A stretch of 64,000 nt of DNA from Tissierellales bacterium (GTDB taxonomy: Bacteria > Bacillota > Clostridia > Tissierellales > Sedimentibacteraceae): positions 1 through 64,000 of the forward strand of contig JAHDQO010000002.1 of NCBI GenBank assembly GCA_018433765.1. The letters are read 5' to 3'. Shown in pieces: positions 33,568-43,050 of the stretch. Each line of letters begins with the position of its first letter. The stretch's first letter is position 1. A program made the position numbers and the translations under genes. The notes under the pieces are model-generated. The model worked only from the letters and a program-made list of their open reading frames with translations. It searched no databases and was not told the DNA's origin.

Positions 33568-33676
33568 AATGTTATAGATAATTTATTTATTAGTTAGTAT
33601 AAATCCTATTATTAGCACTTTAAAAATATGGAATATAGTGCTATAATTATATAAAATTAAGCAGGAGAAACAATAG

Positions 33677-35038
33677 ATGAATTTTAATATAGATAATAGC
33701 TTTGATTCAATAAAAATGAGACCATCACAATTTTTAATTTTGTGGTTCGCTATACTAATATTTGTTGGCGCAACGTTATTAAATTTACCCTTTGCTTCTA
33801 CAGGAGGTAAAAGTATTGGATTTATAGATGCACTTTTTACATCTGCATCGTCTGTATGTGTCACAGGTCTTGTAGTTGTTAATACAGCAGCTCACTGGAC
33901 TTTATTTGGAAAGATAGTTATTCTTTTATTAATTCAAGTCGGTGGGTTAGGAATAATGACAATGGCTACATTAATAGCAATGTTGTTAGGAAAGAGAATA
34001 ACTTTGAAAGATAGATTACTTATGAGAGAAGAATTGAACACTAATGCACTTCAAGGAATAGTTAAGTTAACAAAGCACATAATCTTAATGACTATATCTA
34101 TAGAAGCTATTGGTGCATTATTTTTATCAATTGTATTTATTAGAGATTTTGGCGTTACAAAAGGGATATGGTTTTCTATTTTCCACGCAGTATCAGCTTT
34201 TTGTAATGCTGGATTTGATATTATAGGAAATAGTATGGTTAATTATGTGGATAATCCTATAGTAAATATAGTAATTATATCGTTGGTAATAATAGGTGGA
34301 ATTGGTTTCTATGTTTTGTGGGATTTAATTCAAAATAAGAAATTTAAAAAACTATCATTACATTCAAAACTAGTTCTAGCTATAACTGGAATATTGCTAG
34401 CTTTAGGTTTTGTACTAGTTTTTATTCTAGAATATACAAATCTTAAAACTCTAGGAAATTTAAATTTTGGCGGTAAAATATTAGCTTCATTATTTCAGTC
34501 TATGACTCCAAGAACAGCGGGATTTAATACTATTGATATGGCTTCACTTAGAATGTCTACTGCTTTTATATTAATTGTATTAATGTTTATAGGTGGGTCG
34601 TCCGGTTCAACAGCAGGAGGGGTTAAGACATCTACTATAGGCATAATTTTTATTTGCATATATTCAGTAATAAAAGGTAAAAAAGATATCGAAATAGATA
34701 TGCATCGAATTCCATATTTCCTTGTGTTTAGAGCTATTGCAGTAGTAGGAATAGCTATGCTTCTTATTATGTCTGTTACAGTAGTTCTAACAATTACAGA
34801 AGCAAATGTAGGATTTAATTTTATTGATATTTTATTTGAAGTTATGTCTGCTTTTGGTACTGTAGGGCTTAGCAGAGGAGTAACTCCGAGCCTTAGCATC
34901 ATAGGAAGGCTAATTATAACATTTACTATGTTTATAGGACGTATTGGACCGTTAACTATAGCTTTTGCTATTGCTCAAAGGCAAAAAGAAAATAAAGGAT
35001 ACTATAGGTATCCAGAGGGTAAAATACTTGTTGGATAG
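33677..35038 (+). CDS. ktrB: Ktr/Trk potassium uptake channel subunit
   Basis: Four-fold M-P-M membrane protein of 453 aa that conducts K+ (with Na+ in Ktr types). The selectivity-filter glycines are visible in S-S-V-C-V-T-G-L-V, S-A-F-C-N-A-G-F-D, T-P-R-T-A-G-F-N-T and S-A-F-G-T-V-G-L-S-R. Length and lack of an extra N-terminal helix pair point to KtrB rather than TrkH. CAGGAGA precedes the ATG. The RCK regulator follows 12 bases later. Confidence 0.93.
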   Translation: MNFNIDNSFDSIKMRPSQFLILWFAILIFVGATLLNLPFASTGGKSIGFIDALFTSASSVCVTGLVVVNTAAHWTLFGKIVILLLIQVGGLGIMTMATLIAMLLGKRITLKDRLLMREELNTNALQGIVKLTKHIILMTISIEAIGALFLSIVFIRDFGVTKGIWFSIFHAVSAFCNAGFDIIGNSMVNYVDNPIVNIVIISLVIIGGIGFYVLWDLIQNKKFKKLSLHSKLVLAITGILLALGFVLVFILEYTNLKTLGNLNFGGKILASLFQSMTPRTAGFNTIDMASLRMSTAFILIVLMFIGGSSGSTAGGVKTSTIGIIFICIYSVIKGKKDIEIDMHRIPYFLVFRAIAVVGIAMLLIMSVTVVLTITEANVGFNFIDILFEVMSAFGTVGLSRGVTPSLSIIGRLIITFTMFIGRIGPLTIAFAIAQRQKENKGYYRYPEGKILVG

Positions 35039-35050
35039 GATGGTGTAATC

Positions 35051-35701
35051 ATGAAACAATTTGTGGTAATAGGATGTGGAAGATTTGGTGCTAGTGTTGC
35101 AAAGACTTTGTGTAAGTTAGGATATGATGTATTAGTTGTAGATAAAGATCCTGAAAAAATACAAGAGTTAGCAGAATTTGTTACACATGCTGTACAAGCA
35201 GATGCAATAGACGAGAATGCTTTAAGGACTATAGGAGTAAGAAATTTTGATGTAGCTATTGTTACTATAGGTTCAGATATACAAGCGTCTATTATGGGAA
35301 CTTTAATAGCTAAAGATCTTGGAGTTAAGAAAGTTATTGCAAAAGCACAAAATGAACTACATGGAAAAGTACTATATAAAATAGGTGCAGATAAAGTTAT
35401 TTTTCCAGAAAGGGACATGGGAGTAAGAGTTGCACATAATTTGGTTTCTTCTAACATACTTGATGTAATAGAGTTTGCACCTGATTATAGCATAATAGAA
35501 GTTGTTGCAATGGAAGAGTGGGAAGAAAAGACTCTTAAAGAACTAAAACTTCCAAATAAATATGGTGTAAGTGTTATGGCTATTAAAACAGGTGATAAAA
35601 TAAACATTTCACCATACGCTGATGATGTTGTTAAAAAGGGCGATATTTTAATTATTATCGGTCATAATGATAGTTTGAAGTTGCTTGAAGAGAAGAAATA
35701 G
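35051..35701 (+). CDS. ktrA: Ktr/Trk potassium uptake regulatory subunit (RCK)
   Basis: Cytoplasmic gating ring subunit of 216 aa. RCK_N at 1-125 with the dinucleotide motif G-C-G-R-F-G and acidic D-K-D at the end of the second strand; RCK_C at about 135-216. Relatives bind ATP/ADP, and often c-di-AMP in the RCK_C domain. GGATGGTGTAATC precedes the ATG. Pairs with ktrB. Confidence 0.94.
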   Translation: MKQFVVIGCGRFGASVAKTLCKLGYDVLVVDKDPEKIQELAEFVTHAVQADAIDENALRTIGVRNFDVAIVTIGSDIQASIMGTLIAKDLGVKKVIAKAQNELHGKVLYKIGADKVIFPERDMGVRVAHNLVSSNILDVIEFAPDYSIIEVVAMEEWEEKTLKELKLPNKYGVSVMAIKTGDKINISPYADDVVKKGDILIIIGHNDSLKLLEEKK

Positions 35702-35705
35702 ATAT

Positions 35706-36497
35706 ATGATTGAAAGTAAAGAAAATAAGAAGATTAAATATATAAGAGCATTAAATCTAAAAAAACATAGACAGCACAATAAACAGTATTATATTGAAGG
35801 TATTAAGTTAATAAATGAAGCATTAAGAATAAAAGCAAAAATTCAATACATACTAATAAATGAGATTGCTACAGCCAATAAAGACATATGTAATATAGTT
35901 AGCATATGTGATAATGATAATATTGAGTATTTTATAGTTAAACATAATATTTTTAAAGAACTCAGCAGTACTATTAATTCACAAGGAATTATAGCTGTAG
36001 TGAAAATGAATCAATATAATGTTGAAGAAATAATAAAAAACAATAATATGATTGTTTATTGTGACAGAATACAAGATCCCGGTAATTTAGGAACAATTAT
36101 AAGGACAACAGAAGCTTTTGGACCTGGAGCTGTTTTATTATCTTCAGGATGTGTAGATCCATATAATCCTAAAGTTGTGAGGGCTACAGCAGGATCTCTA
36201 CTAAGAATACCTGTATTAGATTGTTCCGAACAATTTTTATTATCACTAAAACAAAATGGTTTTCAGGTTATATCAACGGTTGTTAATGCAAACAAGTCAT
36301 TTGGTGATATAGAGAAGTTAAATAAAGTATGCCTTATCATTGGAAATGAAGGTCAAGGTGTGTCTAAAAGTATTAGAGAATTGTCTGATTTATGTATTAA
36401 AATTAATATGACTGGTAATACAGAATCTTTAAATGCATCTATTGCTGCTGGTATTTGTATATATGAAATAAGTAAAACATTGAGAAAAATGTTGTAA
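35706..36497 (+). CDS. TrmH/SpoU-family rRNA/tRNA 2'-O-methyltransferase
   Basis: SPOUT methylase of 263 aa. N-terminal substrate-binding domain (Y-I-E-G-I-K-L-I-N-E-A near residue 28), then the knotted SAM domain: D-R-I-Q-D-P-G-N-L-G-T-I-I-R-T, L-I-I-G-N-E-G-Q-G-V and N-M-T-G-N-T-E-S-L-N-A-S. It lies just before pheST, a common place for this gene in Firmicutes. The ATG at 35706 lies just after the ktrA stop; an earlier TTG inside ktrA has no ribosome site. Confidence 0.9.
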   Translation: MIESKENKKIKYIRALNLKKHRQHNKQYYIEGIKLINEALRIKAKIQYILINEIATANKDICNIVSICDNDNIEYFIVKHNIFKELSSTINSQGIIAVVKMNQYNVEEIIKNNNMIVYCDRIQDPGNLGTIIRTTEAFGPGAVLLSSGCVDPYNPKVVRATAGSLLRIPVLDCSEQFLLSLKQNGFQVISTVVNANKSFGDIEKLNKVCLIIGNEGQGVSKSIRELSDLCIKINMTGNTESLNASIAAGICIYEISKTLRKML

Positions 36498-36520
36498 ATA
36501 TTGTATTCTTTTGATATAAT
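36492..36520 (+). promoter_or_regulatory. Promoter of the T-box-pheST unit
   Basis: TTGTAA at 36492-36497 (overlapping the stop of the preceding gene), 17 bases, TATAAT at 36515-36520 with an extended TGA. Confidence 0.65.
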
Positions 36521-36539
36521 CATTTAAAAATGAATAATT

Positions 36540-36779
36540 AAATGCTATGAAGGAGATAAGTAAGCAAACTATGCTGTATTTAGGGAAGAAGTGCCATGGA
36601 CTGAAAGCATTTCTATATAGAGGTATGCTGAATTTTCGCTCTGGAGCTTGTAGATTGAATTTAGTAGGTCTGCACGGGTGTCCGTTATTTTGTAATAAGA
36701 CTTTTAATTAATTTTATTAGTTAAAAGTGAAGAAGAGTGGTACCGCGAACTTCGCCTCTTTAGGTGAAGTTCTTTTTTT
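36540..36779 (+). promoter_or_regulatory. T-box riboswitch controlling pheST
   Basis: Leader RNA that reads the charging state of tRNA(Phe). The T-box itself is the GTGGTACCGCG segment at 36737-36747. It is followed by the terminator GAACTTCGCCT/AGGTGAAGTTC and a T-run ending at 36779. Stem I lies from about 36545, and T-T-T-T-C-G before C-T-C-T-G-G-A-G-C at about 36635-36655 contains a TTC that fits a Phe specifier; the exact codon position is inferred. This fills the 312-bp gap before pheS. Confidence 0.9.
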
Positions 36780-36809
36780 ATTTTATTTTATTGGAAAGGA
36801 GTAAGAATA

Positions 36810-37832
36810 ATGAAAAACAAACTTTTAAACATTAAAAATTTAGCATTAGAACAATTAAATCAAAGTAAAAATATAGACGAATTGGAGCGAATTAGAGTAA
36901 ATTTTCTTGGTAAAAAGGGAGAACTTACTCAAGTATTAAGAGCTATGGGAGGGTTATCAAAAGAAGAGAGACCAATAGTAGGTAAATTAGCAAATGAAAT
37001 AAGAAAAGAACTTGAAGAAAACATAAAGAATGCAAAGTTAGCAATTGAAAAAAGCTTAAAAGATATAAAATTAAAAGAAGAAACAATAGATGTAACTATA
37101 CCCGGTAAATTTAACTCAATAGGAAGAAGACATCCATTGATGCAGGTAAAAGAAGAACTTGAAAATTTATTTCTAAGCATGGGTTATGATGTTGTTGAAG
37201 GTCCTGAAATAGATACTGTTGAAAACAACTTTGATGCTTTAAATGCACCTGAAGACCATCCTTCAAGAGACATGTCGGATACATTTTATTTATCAGATAA
37301 CATTTTATTAAGGACACAAACATCTCCTGTACAAATTAGAATCATGAAAACACAGGAACCTCCAATTAGGATGGTATCAGCAGGCAGAACTTTTAGATTT
37401 GATGATGTAGATGATACTCATTCTCCAATGTTCCATCAAATGGAGTGCCTTGTTATAGATAAAGGCGTTACAATGGCAAATCTAAAAGATTCTATCGATA
37501 AATTTGTAAAACAATTGTTTGGAGATGAAATGAAGACAAGATTTAGACCGCATAATTTTCCGTTTACAGAACCAAGTGCAGAAGTAGATGTATCTTGTTT
37601 GAAATGTATGGGAAAAGGGTGCGAATTTTGTCATGGTACGGGATGGAGTATGGAGCTTCTTGGTTGCGGTATGGTTCATCCAAATGTGCTTAGAAATTGT
37701 GGAATAGATCCTGAAATATACAGCGGTTATGCGTTTGGAATGGGAGTAGATAGAGTTACAATGGTAAAATACGGAATAAACAATATTAGACTATTATTTG
37801 AAAATGATGCAAGATTTTTAAAACAATTTTAA
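36810..37832 (+). CDS. pheS: Phenylalanyl-tRNA synthetase alpha subunit
   Basis: Catalytic class II subunit, 340 aa. N-terminal coiled coil for tRNA (residues 1-85), then the class II core: motif 1 P-L-M-Q-V, motif 2 R-T-F-R-F-D-D-V-D-D-T-H-S-P-M-F-H-Q, and motif 3 G-M-G-V-D-R-V-T-M. The V-S-C-L-K-C-M-G-K-G-C-E-F-C-H-G-T-G-W insert is normal for the family. GGAAAGGAG precedes the ATG. Confidence 0.97.
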   Translation: MKNKLLNIKNLALEQLNQSKNIDELERIRVNFLGKKGELTQVLRAMGGLSKEERPIVGKLANEIRKELEENIKNAKLAIEKSLKDIKLKEETIDVTIPGKFNSIGRRHPLMQVKEELENLFLSMGYDVVEGPEIDTVENNFDALNAPEDHPSRDMSDTFYLSDNILLRTQTSPVQIRIMKTQEPPIRMVSAGRTFRFDDVDDTHSPMFHQMECLVIDKGVTMANLKDSIDKFVKQLFGDEMKTRFRPHNFPFTEPSAEVDVSCLKCMGKGCEFCHGTGWSMELLGCGMVHPNVLRNCGIDPEIYSGYAFGMGVDRVTMVKYGINNIRLLFENDARFLKQF

Positions 37833-37850
37833 TTAAGGAGGAAGAAAATT

Positions 37851-40244
37851 ATGTTAGTACCAATAAAATGGTTAAAAAAATATGTTGATATAAATGTTGA
37901 TGATAAAGAATTAGCTGAAAAATTGACTATGTCAGGTTCACATGTTGATTCTATAATAAATTTAAAAAAAGATATAAAGAATATTGTAGTAGGTAAAATT
38001 ATTAGTGTAGAAAAACATCCACATGCTGATAAATTACAAGTAACTAAAGTTGATATTGGTAATAAGGACTTATTGCAAATAATTACAGCTGCAAAAAACA
38101 TAAAGGTAGGAGATTTAATACCTATAGCCTTAGATGGTGCGGTACTTGCAGATGAAACTAAAATAAAAGATACTATTTTTAGAGATTTACTTTCACAAGG
38201 TATGATGTGTTCATATCAAGAATTAGGTTTTGATGACAAACTAATTCCTAAAGAATTTAAAGATGGAATTTTGATACTTGGGAATGAAGCTGAAATAGGT
38301 CAAGATATTAGCAAAGCACTAGATATGTATGGCAACATATTAGATATAGAAATAACTTTTAATAGACCTGATTGTTTAAGTATTATGGGGATTGCAAGAG
38401 AAGCTGCAGCAACTTTAAACACTAAATTTAAATACCCTGAAATAAAAATAAAAGAAGAATGTAACAACATAAAAGACTATTTTAATGCTGTAGAGATACA
38501 ATCAGAAGATTTGTGTGATAGATTTTATACAAGGGTTGTTAAGGATGTAAAAGTTGGTCCATCACCACAATGGCTTCAAAGACAACTCATGGATTCAGGT
38601 ATGAGACCTATAAACAATATCGTTGATATAACAAATTATGTAATGCTAGAGTTAGGGCAACCTCTTCACGCTTATGATTTAGATAAATTAGAAGGAAGAA
38701 AATTAGTTGCACGCAGACCTATTAAGGGAGAAACACTTATTACATTAGATAAAGTAGAAAGAAAGCTAGATGAAGATATGCTTATTATAGCAGATGCTAA
38801 CAGACCTGTAGGAATAGCTGGTGTTATGGGCGGTTATGATTCTGAAATAAATGAAGATACTAAAACAATGCTTATTGAAAGTGCAAGTTTCAACTCTAAA
38901 TCTGTTAGGAGCACATCTAAGAAACTAGGACTTAGATCAGAGGCTTCTGCTAGAAATGAGAAAGGGCTAAACTATAGTTATGTAAGAGATGCATGTGAAA
39001 GAGTATGTCAATTAATAGAACTATTAGGAGTTGGAAAAGTTGTCAAAGGTAATTTTGATGTAGGTAAAACATCATATGAAAAACCTGTAGTTAAATTAAG
39101 ACCGCATAGAGTAGAGATGCTTTTAGGTGTAAAAATTGAAATAAATAAAATGCTTGAAATTTTAAATAAACTTGAAATAGAAAGTATCTATGAAAATGAT
39201 GTTATTGTTTCTAAAATACCATACTTTAGACAGGATATTAAGCAAGAAGCTGATTTAATAGAAGAAGTAGGTAGAATTTATGGATTTCATAATATCGAGT
39301 CTAAACCATTACAAGGGATAATTTTAAAAGGAAGGAAGTCTGAAAAAAGAGAAACCGAAGATTATATAAAGGACTTACTTACTGGATTAGGACTTATGGA
39401 AATCACAACATATTCATTTATAAGTCCTAAAGCTTATAATAATATTTGTGCATCCGAAAATGATGAATTAAGGAAATACATTAAGCTATTAAATCCTTTA
39501 GGTGAGGATTACAGTATAATGAGAACAACATTAATTCCAAATATGCTGGATGTCATATGTAGAAATAATAATCGAGGAGTATCTAAAGCATATCTTTATG
39601 AAATAGGTAATATATTTATTCCAAAACAAATACCTGTTAATGAATTACCAGAAGAAAGAAGCACCTTATGCATAGGAATGTATGGTGAATGTGACTTTTT
39701 TAGTTTGAAGGGTATAGTAGAACAAATAATGGATAGATTGGGAATAAAATTTAATGTTAAGCCAATAAAAGACAATACAACATTTCACAGCGGTAGAACA
39801 GCTGGTTTGTATGTTGGAGATGATTTAGTAGGAATATTTGGTGAAATACATCCTGATGTATTAGAAAAATACGATATAAATTATAAGGTTAATGTAGCAG
39901 AATTAAGCATTGAGCAAATTCTAAAATATAAGTGTATGGAAAGAAAATTAAAAGCGCTACCTAAATATCCAGCTGTTTTAAGAGACATTGCGATAATTGT
40001 TAAAGATAATATATTAATAGGTGATATGCAAAAAATAATTAAATTAACTGATGATAATAAAATAGAAGAAGTAAAGCTGTTTGATATATATAAAGGTGAT
40101 AAAATAGATGAAGGCTATAAAAGTGTAGCTTTCTCAATAAAATATAGAAATAATGAAAAGACATTAACTGATGAAGAAGTAAACAAAATTCATCAACAAG
40201 TACTTAATAATTTACAAAAAGAATTTGGAGCTGCTTTAAGATAG
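37851..40244 (+). CDS. pheT: Phenylalanyl-tRNA synthetase beta subunit
   Basis: 797 aa, normal length. In order: EMAP-type tRNA-binding domain (about 40-150), B3/B4 editing domain (210-380), B5 domain (400-475), inactive class II-like core (480-680) and the C-terminal anticodon-binding FDX-ACB domain (from about 705). Works as the beta half of the tetramer with PheS and edits Tyr-tRNA(Phe). AAGGAGGA precedes the ATG, 18 bases after pheS. Confidence 0.97.
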   Translation: MLVPIKWLKKYVDINVDDKELAEKLTMSGSHVDSIINLKKDIKNIVVGKIISVEKHPHADKLQVTKVDIGNKDLLQIITAAKNIKVGDLIPIALDGAVLADETKIKDTIFRDLLSQGMMCSYQELGFDDKLIPKEFKDGILILGNEAEIGQDISKALDMYGNILDIEITFNRPDCLSIMGIAREAAATLNTKFKYPEIKIKEECNNIKDYFNAVEIQSEDLCDRFYTRVVKDVKVGPSPQWLQRQLMDSGMRPINNIVDITNYVMLELGQPLHAYDLDKLEGRKLVARRPIKGETLITLDKVERKLDEDMLIIADANRPVGIAGVMGGYDSEINEDTKTMLIESASFNSKSVRSTSKKLGLRSEASARNEKGLNYSYVRDACERVCQLIELLGVGKVVKGNFDVGKTSYEKPVVKLRPHRVEMLLGVKIEINKMLEILNKLEIESIYENDVIVSKIPYFRQDIKQEADLIEEVGRIYGFHNIESKPLQGIILKGRKSEKRETEDYIKDLLTGLGLMEITTYSFISPKAYNNICASENDELRKYIKLLNPLGEDYSIMRTTLIPNMLDVICRNNNRGVSKAYLYEIGNIFIPKQIPVNELPEERSTLCIGMYGECDFFSLKGIVEQIMDRLGIKFNVKPIKDNTTFHSGRTAGLYVGDDLVGIFGEIHPDVLEKYDINYKVNVAELSIEQILKYKCMERKLKALPKYPAVLRDIAIIVKDNILIGDMQKIIKLTDDNKIEEVKLFDIYKGDKIDEGYKSVAFSIKYRNNEKTLTDEEVNKIHQQVLNNLQKEFGAALR

Positions 40245-40266
40245 TCATATAAGGGTTATATTTTAT

Positions 40267-40295
40267 TTGACTTAATTACTTAATAATTTTATAAT
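40267..40295 (+). promoter_or_regulatory. Promoter of lgt
   Basis: TTGACT at 40267-40272, 17 bases, TATAAT at 40290-40295. Confidence 0.7.
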
Positions 40296-40323
40296 TATTA
40301 TTGTTAAAGAAAGGAGATGAATT

Positions 40324-41055
40324 ATGAATCCTGTAGCTTTTAGCATATTTGGAATTGAAATTATGTGGTATGGAATATTAATTGCATCTGCTGTTCTCAT
40401 AGGAACATTACTTGCTTTGAGAGAATGCAGAAGAATAGGATTTAAAGAAGAAAATTTAATTGATTTACTTATTTTTATAATTCCTATTGCAATTATAGGT
40501 GCGAGAGCTTATTATGTTATTTTTTCTTGGGATTATTATAGCAAAAATCCTGAACAAATAATTAATATAAGAAGTGGTGGATTAGCAATCCATGGAGCTA
40601 TATTTGCCGCAATAATAACAGCTATTATATTCTGTAAAATAAGGAAGATTAATTTTTGGCAGGTTGCAGATATTGTTGTTCCAAGTTTAGCTCTTGGTCA
40701 GGCAATTGGAAGATGGGGAAATTTCATTAACCAAGAAGCATATGGAACACCTACAGATTTACCTTGGGGAATCATTGTTAAAGGTCAGAAAGTGCATCCA
40801 ACTTTTTTATACGAATCTTTAGCTGACTTTGCTATTTTCATATTTTTAGTGTGGTATAGAAGGAAAAAAAGAAAAGTAGACGGCGAAATTCTTATTTTAT
40901 ATTTCATACTTTATTCAGCCGGAAGATTTTTTATTGAAGGTTTAAGAACGGACAGTCTTATGATAGGTTCATTAAGAGTAGCACAGTTAACTAGTATAGC
41001 ATTAATAATAATTGGTGTGATAATATTCTATATAAAAAGAAAAAAGAATAAATAA
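40324..41055 (+). CDS. lgt: Prolipoprotein diacylglyceryl transferase
   Basis: First enzyme of lipoprotein maturation; moves diacylglycerol from phosphatidylglycerol to the lipobox cysteine. 243 aa, about seven helices. The signature G-R-W-G-N-F-I-N-Q-E-A-Y-G is at residues 136-148, and R-S-G-G-L-A-I-H-G and H-P-T-F-L-Y-E-S are present. It serves the lipoproteins at 1.5 and 18.2 kb among others. AAAGGAGATG precedes the ATG. Confidence 0.96.
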   Translation: MNPVAFSIFGIEIMWYGILIASAVLIGTLLALRECRRIGFKEENLIDLLIFIIPIAIIGARAYYVIFSWDYYSKNPEQIINIRSGGLAIHGAIFAAIITAIIFCKIRKINFWQVADIVVPSLALGQAIGRWGNFINQEAYGTPTDLPWGIIVKGQKVHPTFLYESLADFAIFIFLVWYRRKKRKVDGEILILYFILYSAGRFFIEGLRTDSLMIGSLRVAQLTSIALIIIGVIIFYIKRKKNK

Positions 41056-41067
41056 AAAATATAATGG

Positions 41068-41100
41068 AAAAAATTCAAGTACATAACTTGAATTTTTTTT
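41068..41100 (+). terminator. Intrinsic terminator after lgt
   Basis: AAAAAATTCAAGT with its complement, short loop, long T-run; it separates lgt from the dcw cluster. Confidence 0.85.
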
Positions 41101-41116
41101 TATGTTTTTTAAAAAA

Positions 41117-41165
41117 AAGTGGTAAATAAAACCCATGTTGTGGTATAATATACCCAGAAGGTGGT
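41117..41165 (+). promoter_or_regulatory. dcw cluster promoter with GTGGT repeats (possible MraZ boxes)
   Basis: TATAAT at 41144-41149 has an extended TGG; the -35 is poor. GTGGT occurs at about 41119, 41140 and 41162. MraZ represses its own cluster by binding short G-rich direct repeats before mraZ, so these are candidates; spacing of about 21 bases is wider than published boxes. Confidence 0.4.
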
Positions 41166-41170
41166 GGACA

Positions 41171-41608
41171 ATGTTTACCGGTGAATATTCACATTCATTT
41201 GATAAAAAAGGACGCGTAATTATTCCAGCAAAATTTAGAAATGAATTAGGAGAGAGATTTTATATTGGAAGAGGGTTAGATAAATGTCTTTTTGTCTATC
41301 CTATAGATACATGGAACGAATTTTCTCAAAAGCTAAGAAAGCTATCTGTGTTTAGTAAAGAACACAGATATTTCTCTAGAAAATTTGTATCTGGCTTTTC
41401 TGAATGTAATTTCGATAAACAAGGTAGAATTCTTGTGCCAACACCACTTAGAGAGTACAGCGATTTGAATGATGAAGCAGTAATTATAGGAGTGCTAGAT
41501 AGAATAGAAATATGGAGCAAGGGGATTTGGGAGCAATATACTAATGCTGATGATTTGGATTTTAATGATATTGCTGAAAAAATGGTCGAATTAGGCATTG
41601 ATATGTAA
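41171..41608 (+). CDS. mraZ: Transcriptional regulator MraZ
   Basis: 145 aa, two AbrB-like halves: F-T-G-E-Y-S-H-S-F-D-K-K-G-R-V-I-I-P-A-K-F-R at the start and F-S-E-C-N-F-D-K-Q-G-R-I-L-V-P in the middle. DNA-binding regulator of the division cluster it heads. The ATG at 41171 follows GGTGGTGG; the frame reaches back to 41135 through the promoter, so that start is rejected. Confidence 0.95.
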   Translation: MFTGEYSHSFDKKGRVIIPAKFRNELGERFYIGRGLDKCLFVYPIDTWNEFSQKLRKLSVFSKEHRYFSRKFVSGFSECNFDKQGRILVPTPLREYSDLNDEAVIIGVLDRIEIWSKGIWEQYTNADDLDFNDIAEKMVELGIDM

Positions 41609-41623
41609 AATGGGAGGAATTTT

Positions 41624-42562
41624 ATGGATTACAAACATGAATCTGTTTTATTGAAAGAATCAATAGATGGATTAAACATTAAGAAAGACGGAATTTATAT
41701 TGACGGTACATTAGGTGGAGGGGGACATACCTATAAAATACTTAATAAAGCAGTAGAAGGAAAAGTAATTGGTATTGATCAAGATGAATATGCAATAAAA
41801 AGGGCTGAAAAAAAGCTTGTAGAATTTAATAATTTCATACCAATACATGATAACTTTAAAAATATACCTTTAATATTAGATAAGTTAAAAATTGAAAAAG
41901 TTGATGGAATTTTACTAGATCTTGGTGTTTCTTCATTTCAACTTGATATTCCAGAGAGAGGCTTTAGCTATAAAAGCAATGCACCTTTAGATATGAGAAT
42001 GAACAAAGAACAAAACATTAGTGCTAGACATGTTGTAAATGGATATGAAGAACAGGAATTAGCAAGAGTTATAAAAGAATATGGTGAAGAAAAATGGGCG
42101 GCACGTATAGCTAAGTTTATAGTAAAAGAAAGAGAAGAAGAATTTATAGAAACAACAGGTAGATTAGTAGAAATAATAAAGAAAGCAATTCCTAAACAAG
42201 CTAGGATAAATGGTCCTCATCCTGCTAAAAGAACTTTTCAAGCTATAAGAATAGAAGTAAATAAAGAAATAGATATTTTGGAAAATACAATTAAGAATGC
42301 TGTTGAAAGATTGAATGAAAATGGCAGAATATGCATAATAACTTTTCATTCATTAGAGGATAGAATAGTTAAACAAACATTTAACTACTTAAATAAAGAT
42401 TGTATATGTCCTCCACAAATACCTAAATGTGTTTGCAACAAAGTAAGTGAATTGAAAATTATAACAAAAAAACCTATAGTACCATCAAAAGAAGAGTTAG
42501 AAAAGAATCCTAGATCTCGAAGTGCGAAGTTGAGAATAGGTGAAAAAAATAAGGTGGTGTAG
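41624..42562 (+). CDS. rsmH: 16S rRNA m4C1402 methyltransferase RsmH
   Basis: SAM-dependent methylase (MraW), 312 aa. Start [12 protein letters not shown] site [10 protein letters not shown], then [10 protein letters not shown] and [10 protein letters not shown]. The C-terminal half has [10 protein letters not shown] and a C-x-C-P-P cluster. GGGAGGA precedes the ATG, 15 bases after mraZ. Confidence 0.97.
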   Translation: MDYKHESVLLKESIDGLNIKKDGIYIDGTLGGGGHTYKILNKAVEGKVIGIDQDEYAIKRAEKKLVEFNNFIPIHDNFKNIPLILDKLKIEKVDGILLDLGVSSFQLDIPERGFSYKSNAPLDMRMNKEQNISARHVVNGYEEQELARVIKEYGEEKWAARIAKFIVKEREEEFIETTGRLVEIIKKAIPKQARINGPHPAKRTFQAIRIEVNKEIDILENTIKNAVERLNENGRICIITFHSLEDRIVKQTFNYLNKDCICPPQIPKCVCNKVSELKIITKKPIVPSKEELEKNPRSRSAKLRIGEKNKVV

Positions 42563-42564
42563 AA

Positions 42565-43038
42565 ATGTCTGCTTTAAGAGATAATTATAATTATTCATAT
42601 GATAGTGATAAACGAAATACTATTAATAGTAGAGAGAAGATTAATAATAGAAATAAAAAGAAGAAAAAAAAGAAAATTGTTGCAGAACCTATTAAAAATT
42701 TAATGATGATTTCAATTGTATTTGTACTTGGTTTAGTAATAATATCAAATTATGCATTAATAACAGATAAAAAAATGAAAATTAGTACAATAGATGAAGA
42801 AATTGAACTATTGAATAAAGAAAAAGAAGAGGCTATAATAGCACTTGAAAGTTTAAAAAATACTAATGAGATAGAAGATAAAGCAAAGAATTATTTAGGC
42901 ATGAATTATCCTACAAGGATACAAACTGAATTTTTAGAAGTAGCATATAACCAAAACATAAATACAAATAGTTATGCTACAGAAAAAAGTAATGACTTAT
43001 TTTCATTTATAAATAAAGCAACTGACTTATTTAATTAA
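42565..43038 (+). CDS. ftsL: FtsL-like septum protein
   Basis: 157 aa. Very basic cytoplasmic start with a run of seven lysines, one membrane helix (about residues 47-67) and an extracellular leucine-zipper-like coil (about 75-110), which is the FtsL/DivIC plan. Position between rsmH and the transpeptidase gene is the classic ftsL place. In relatives it joins DivIB and DivIC in the divisome. The start lies 2 bases after the rsmH stop. Confidence 0.8.
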   Translation: MSALRDNYNYSYDSDKRNTINSREKINNRNKKKKKKKIVAEPIKNLMMISIVFVLGLVIISNYALITDKKMKISTIDEEIELLNKEKEEAIIALESLKNTNEIEDKAKNYLGMNYPTRIQTEFLEVAYNQNINTNSYATEKSNDLFSFINKATDLFN

Positions 43039-43050
43039 AGGGGGATATAT

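Noticed and set aside
34495-35457. Two minus-strand frames of 135 and 151 codons
   Set aside because: Antisense to ktrB and ktrA; composition is that of a reverse-read membrane protein and of a reverse-read Rossmann domain.
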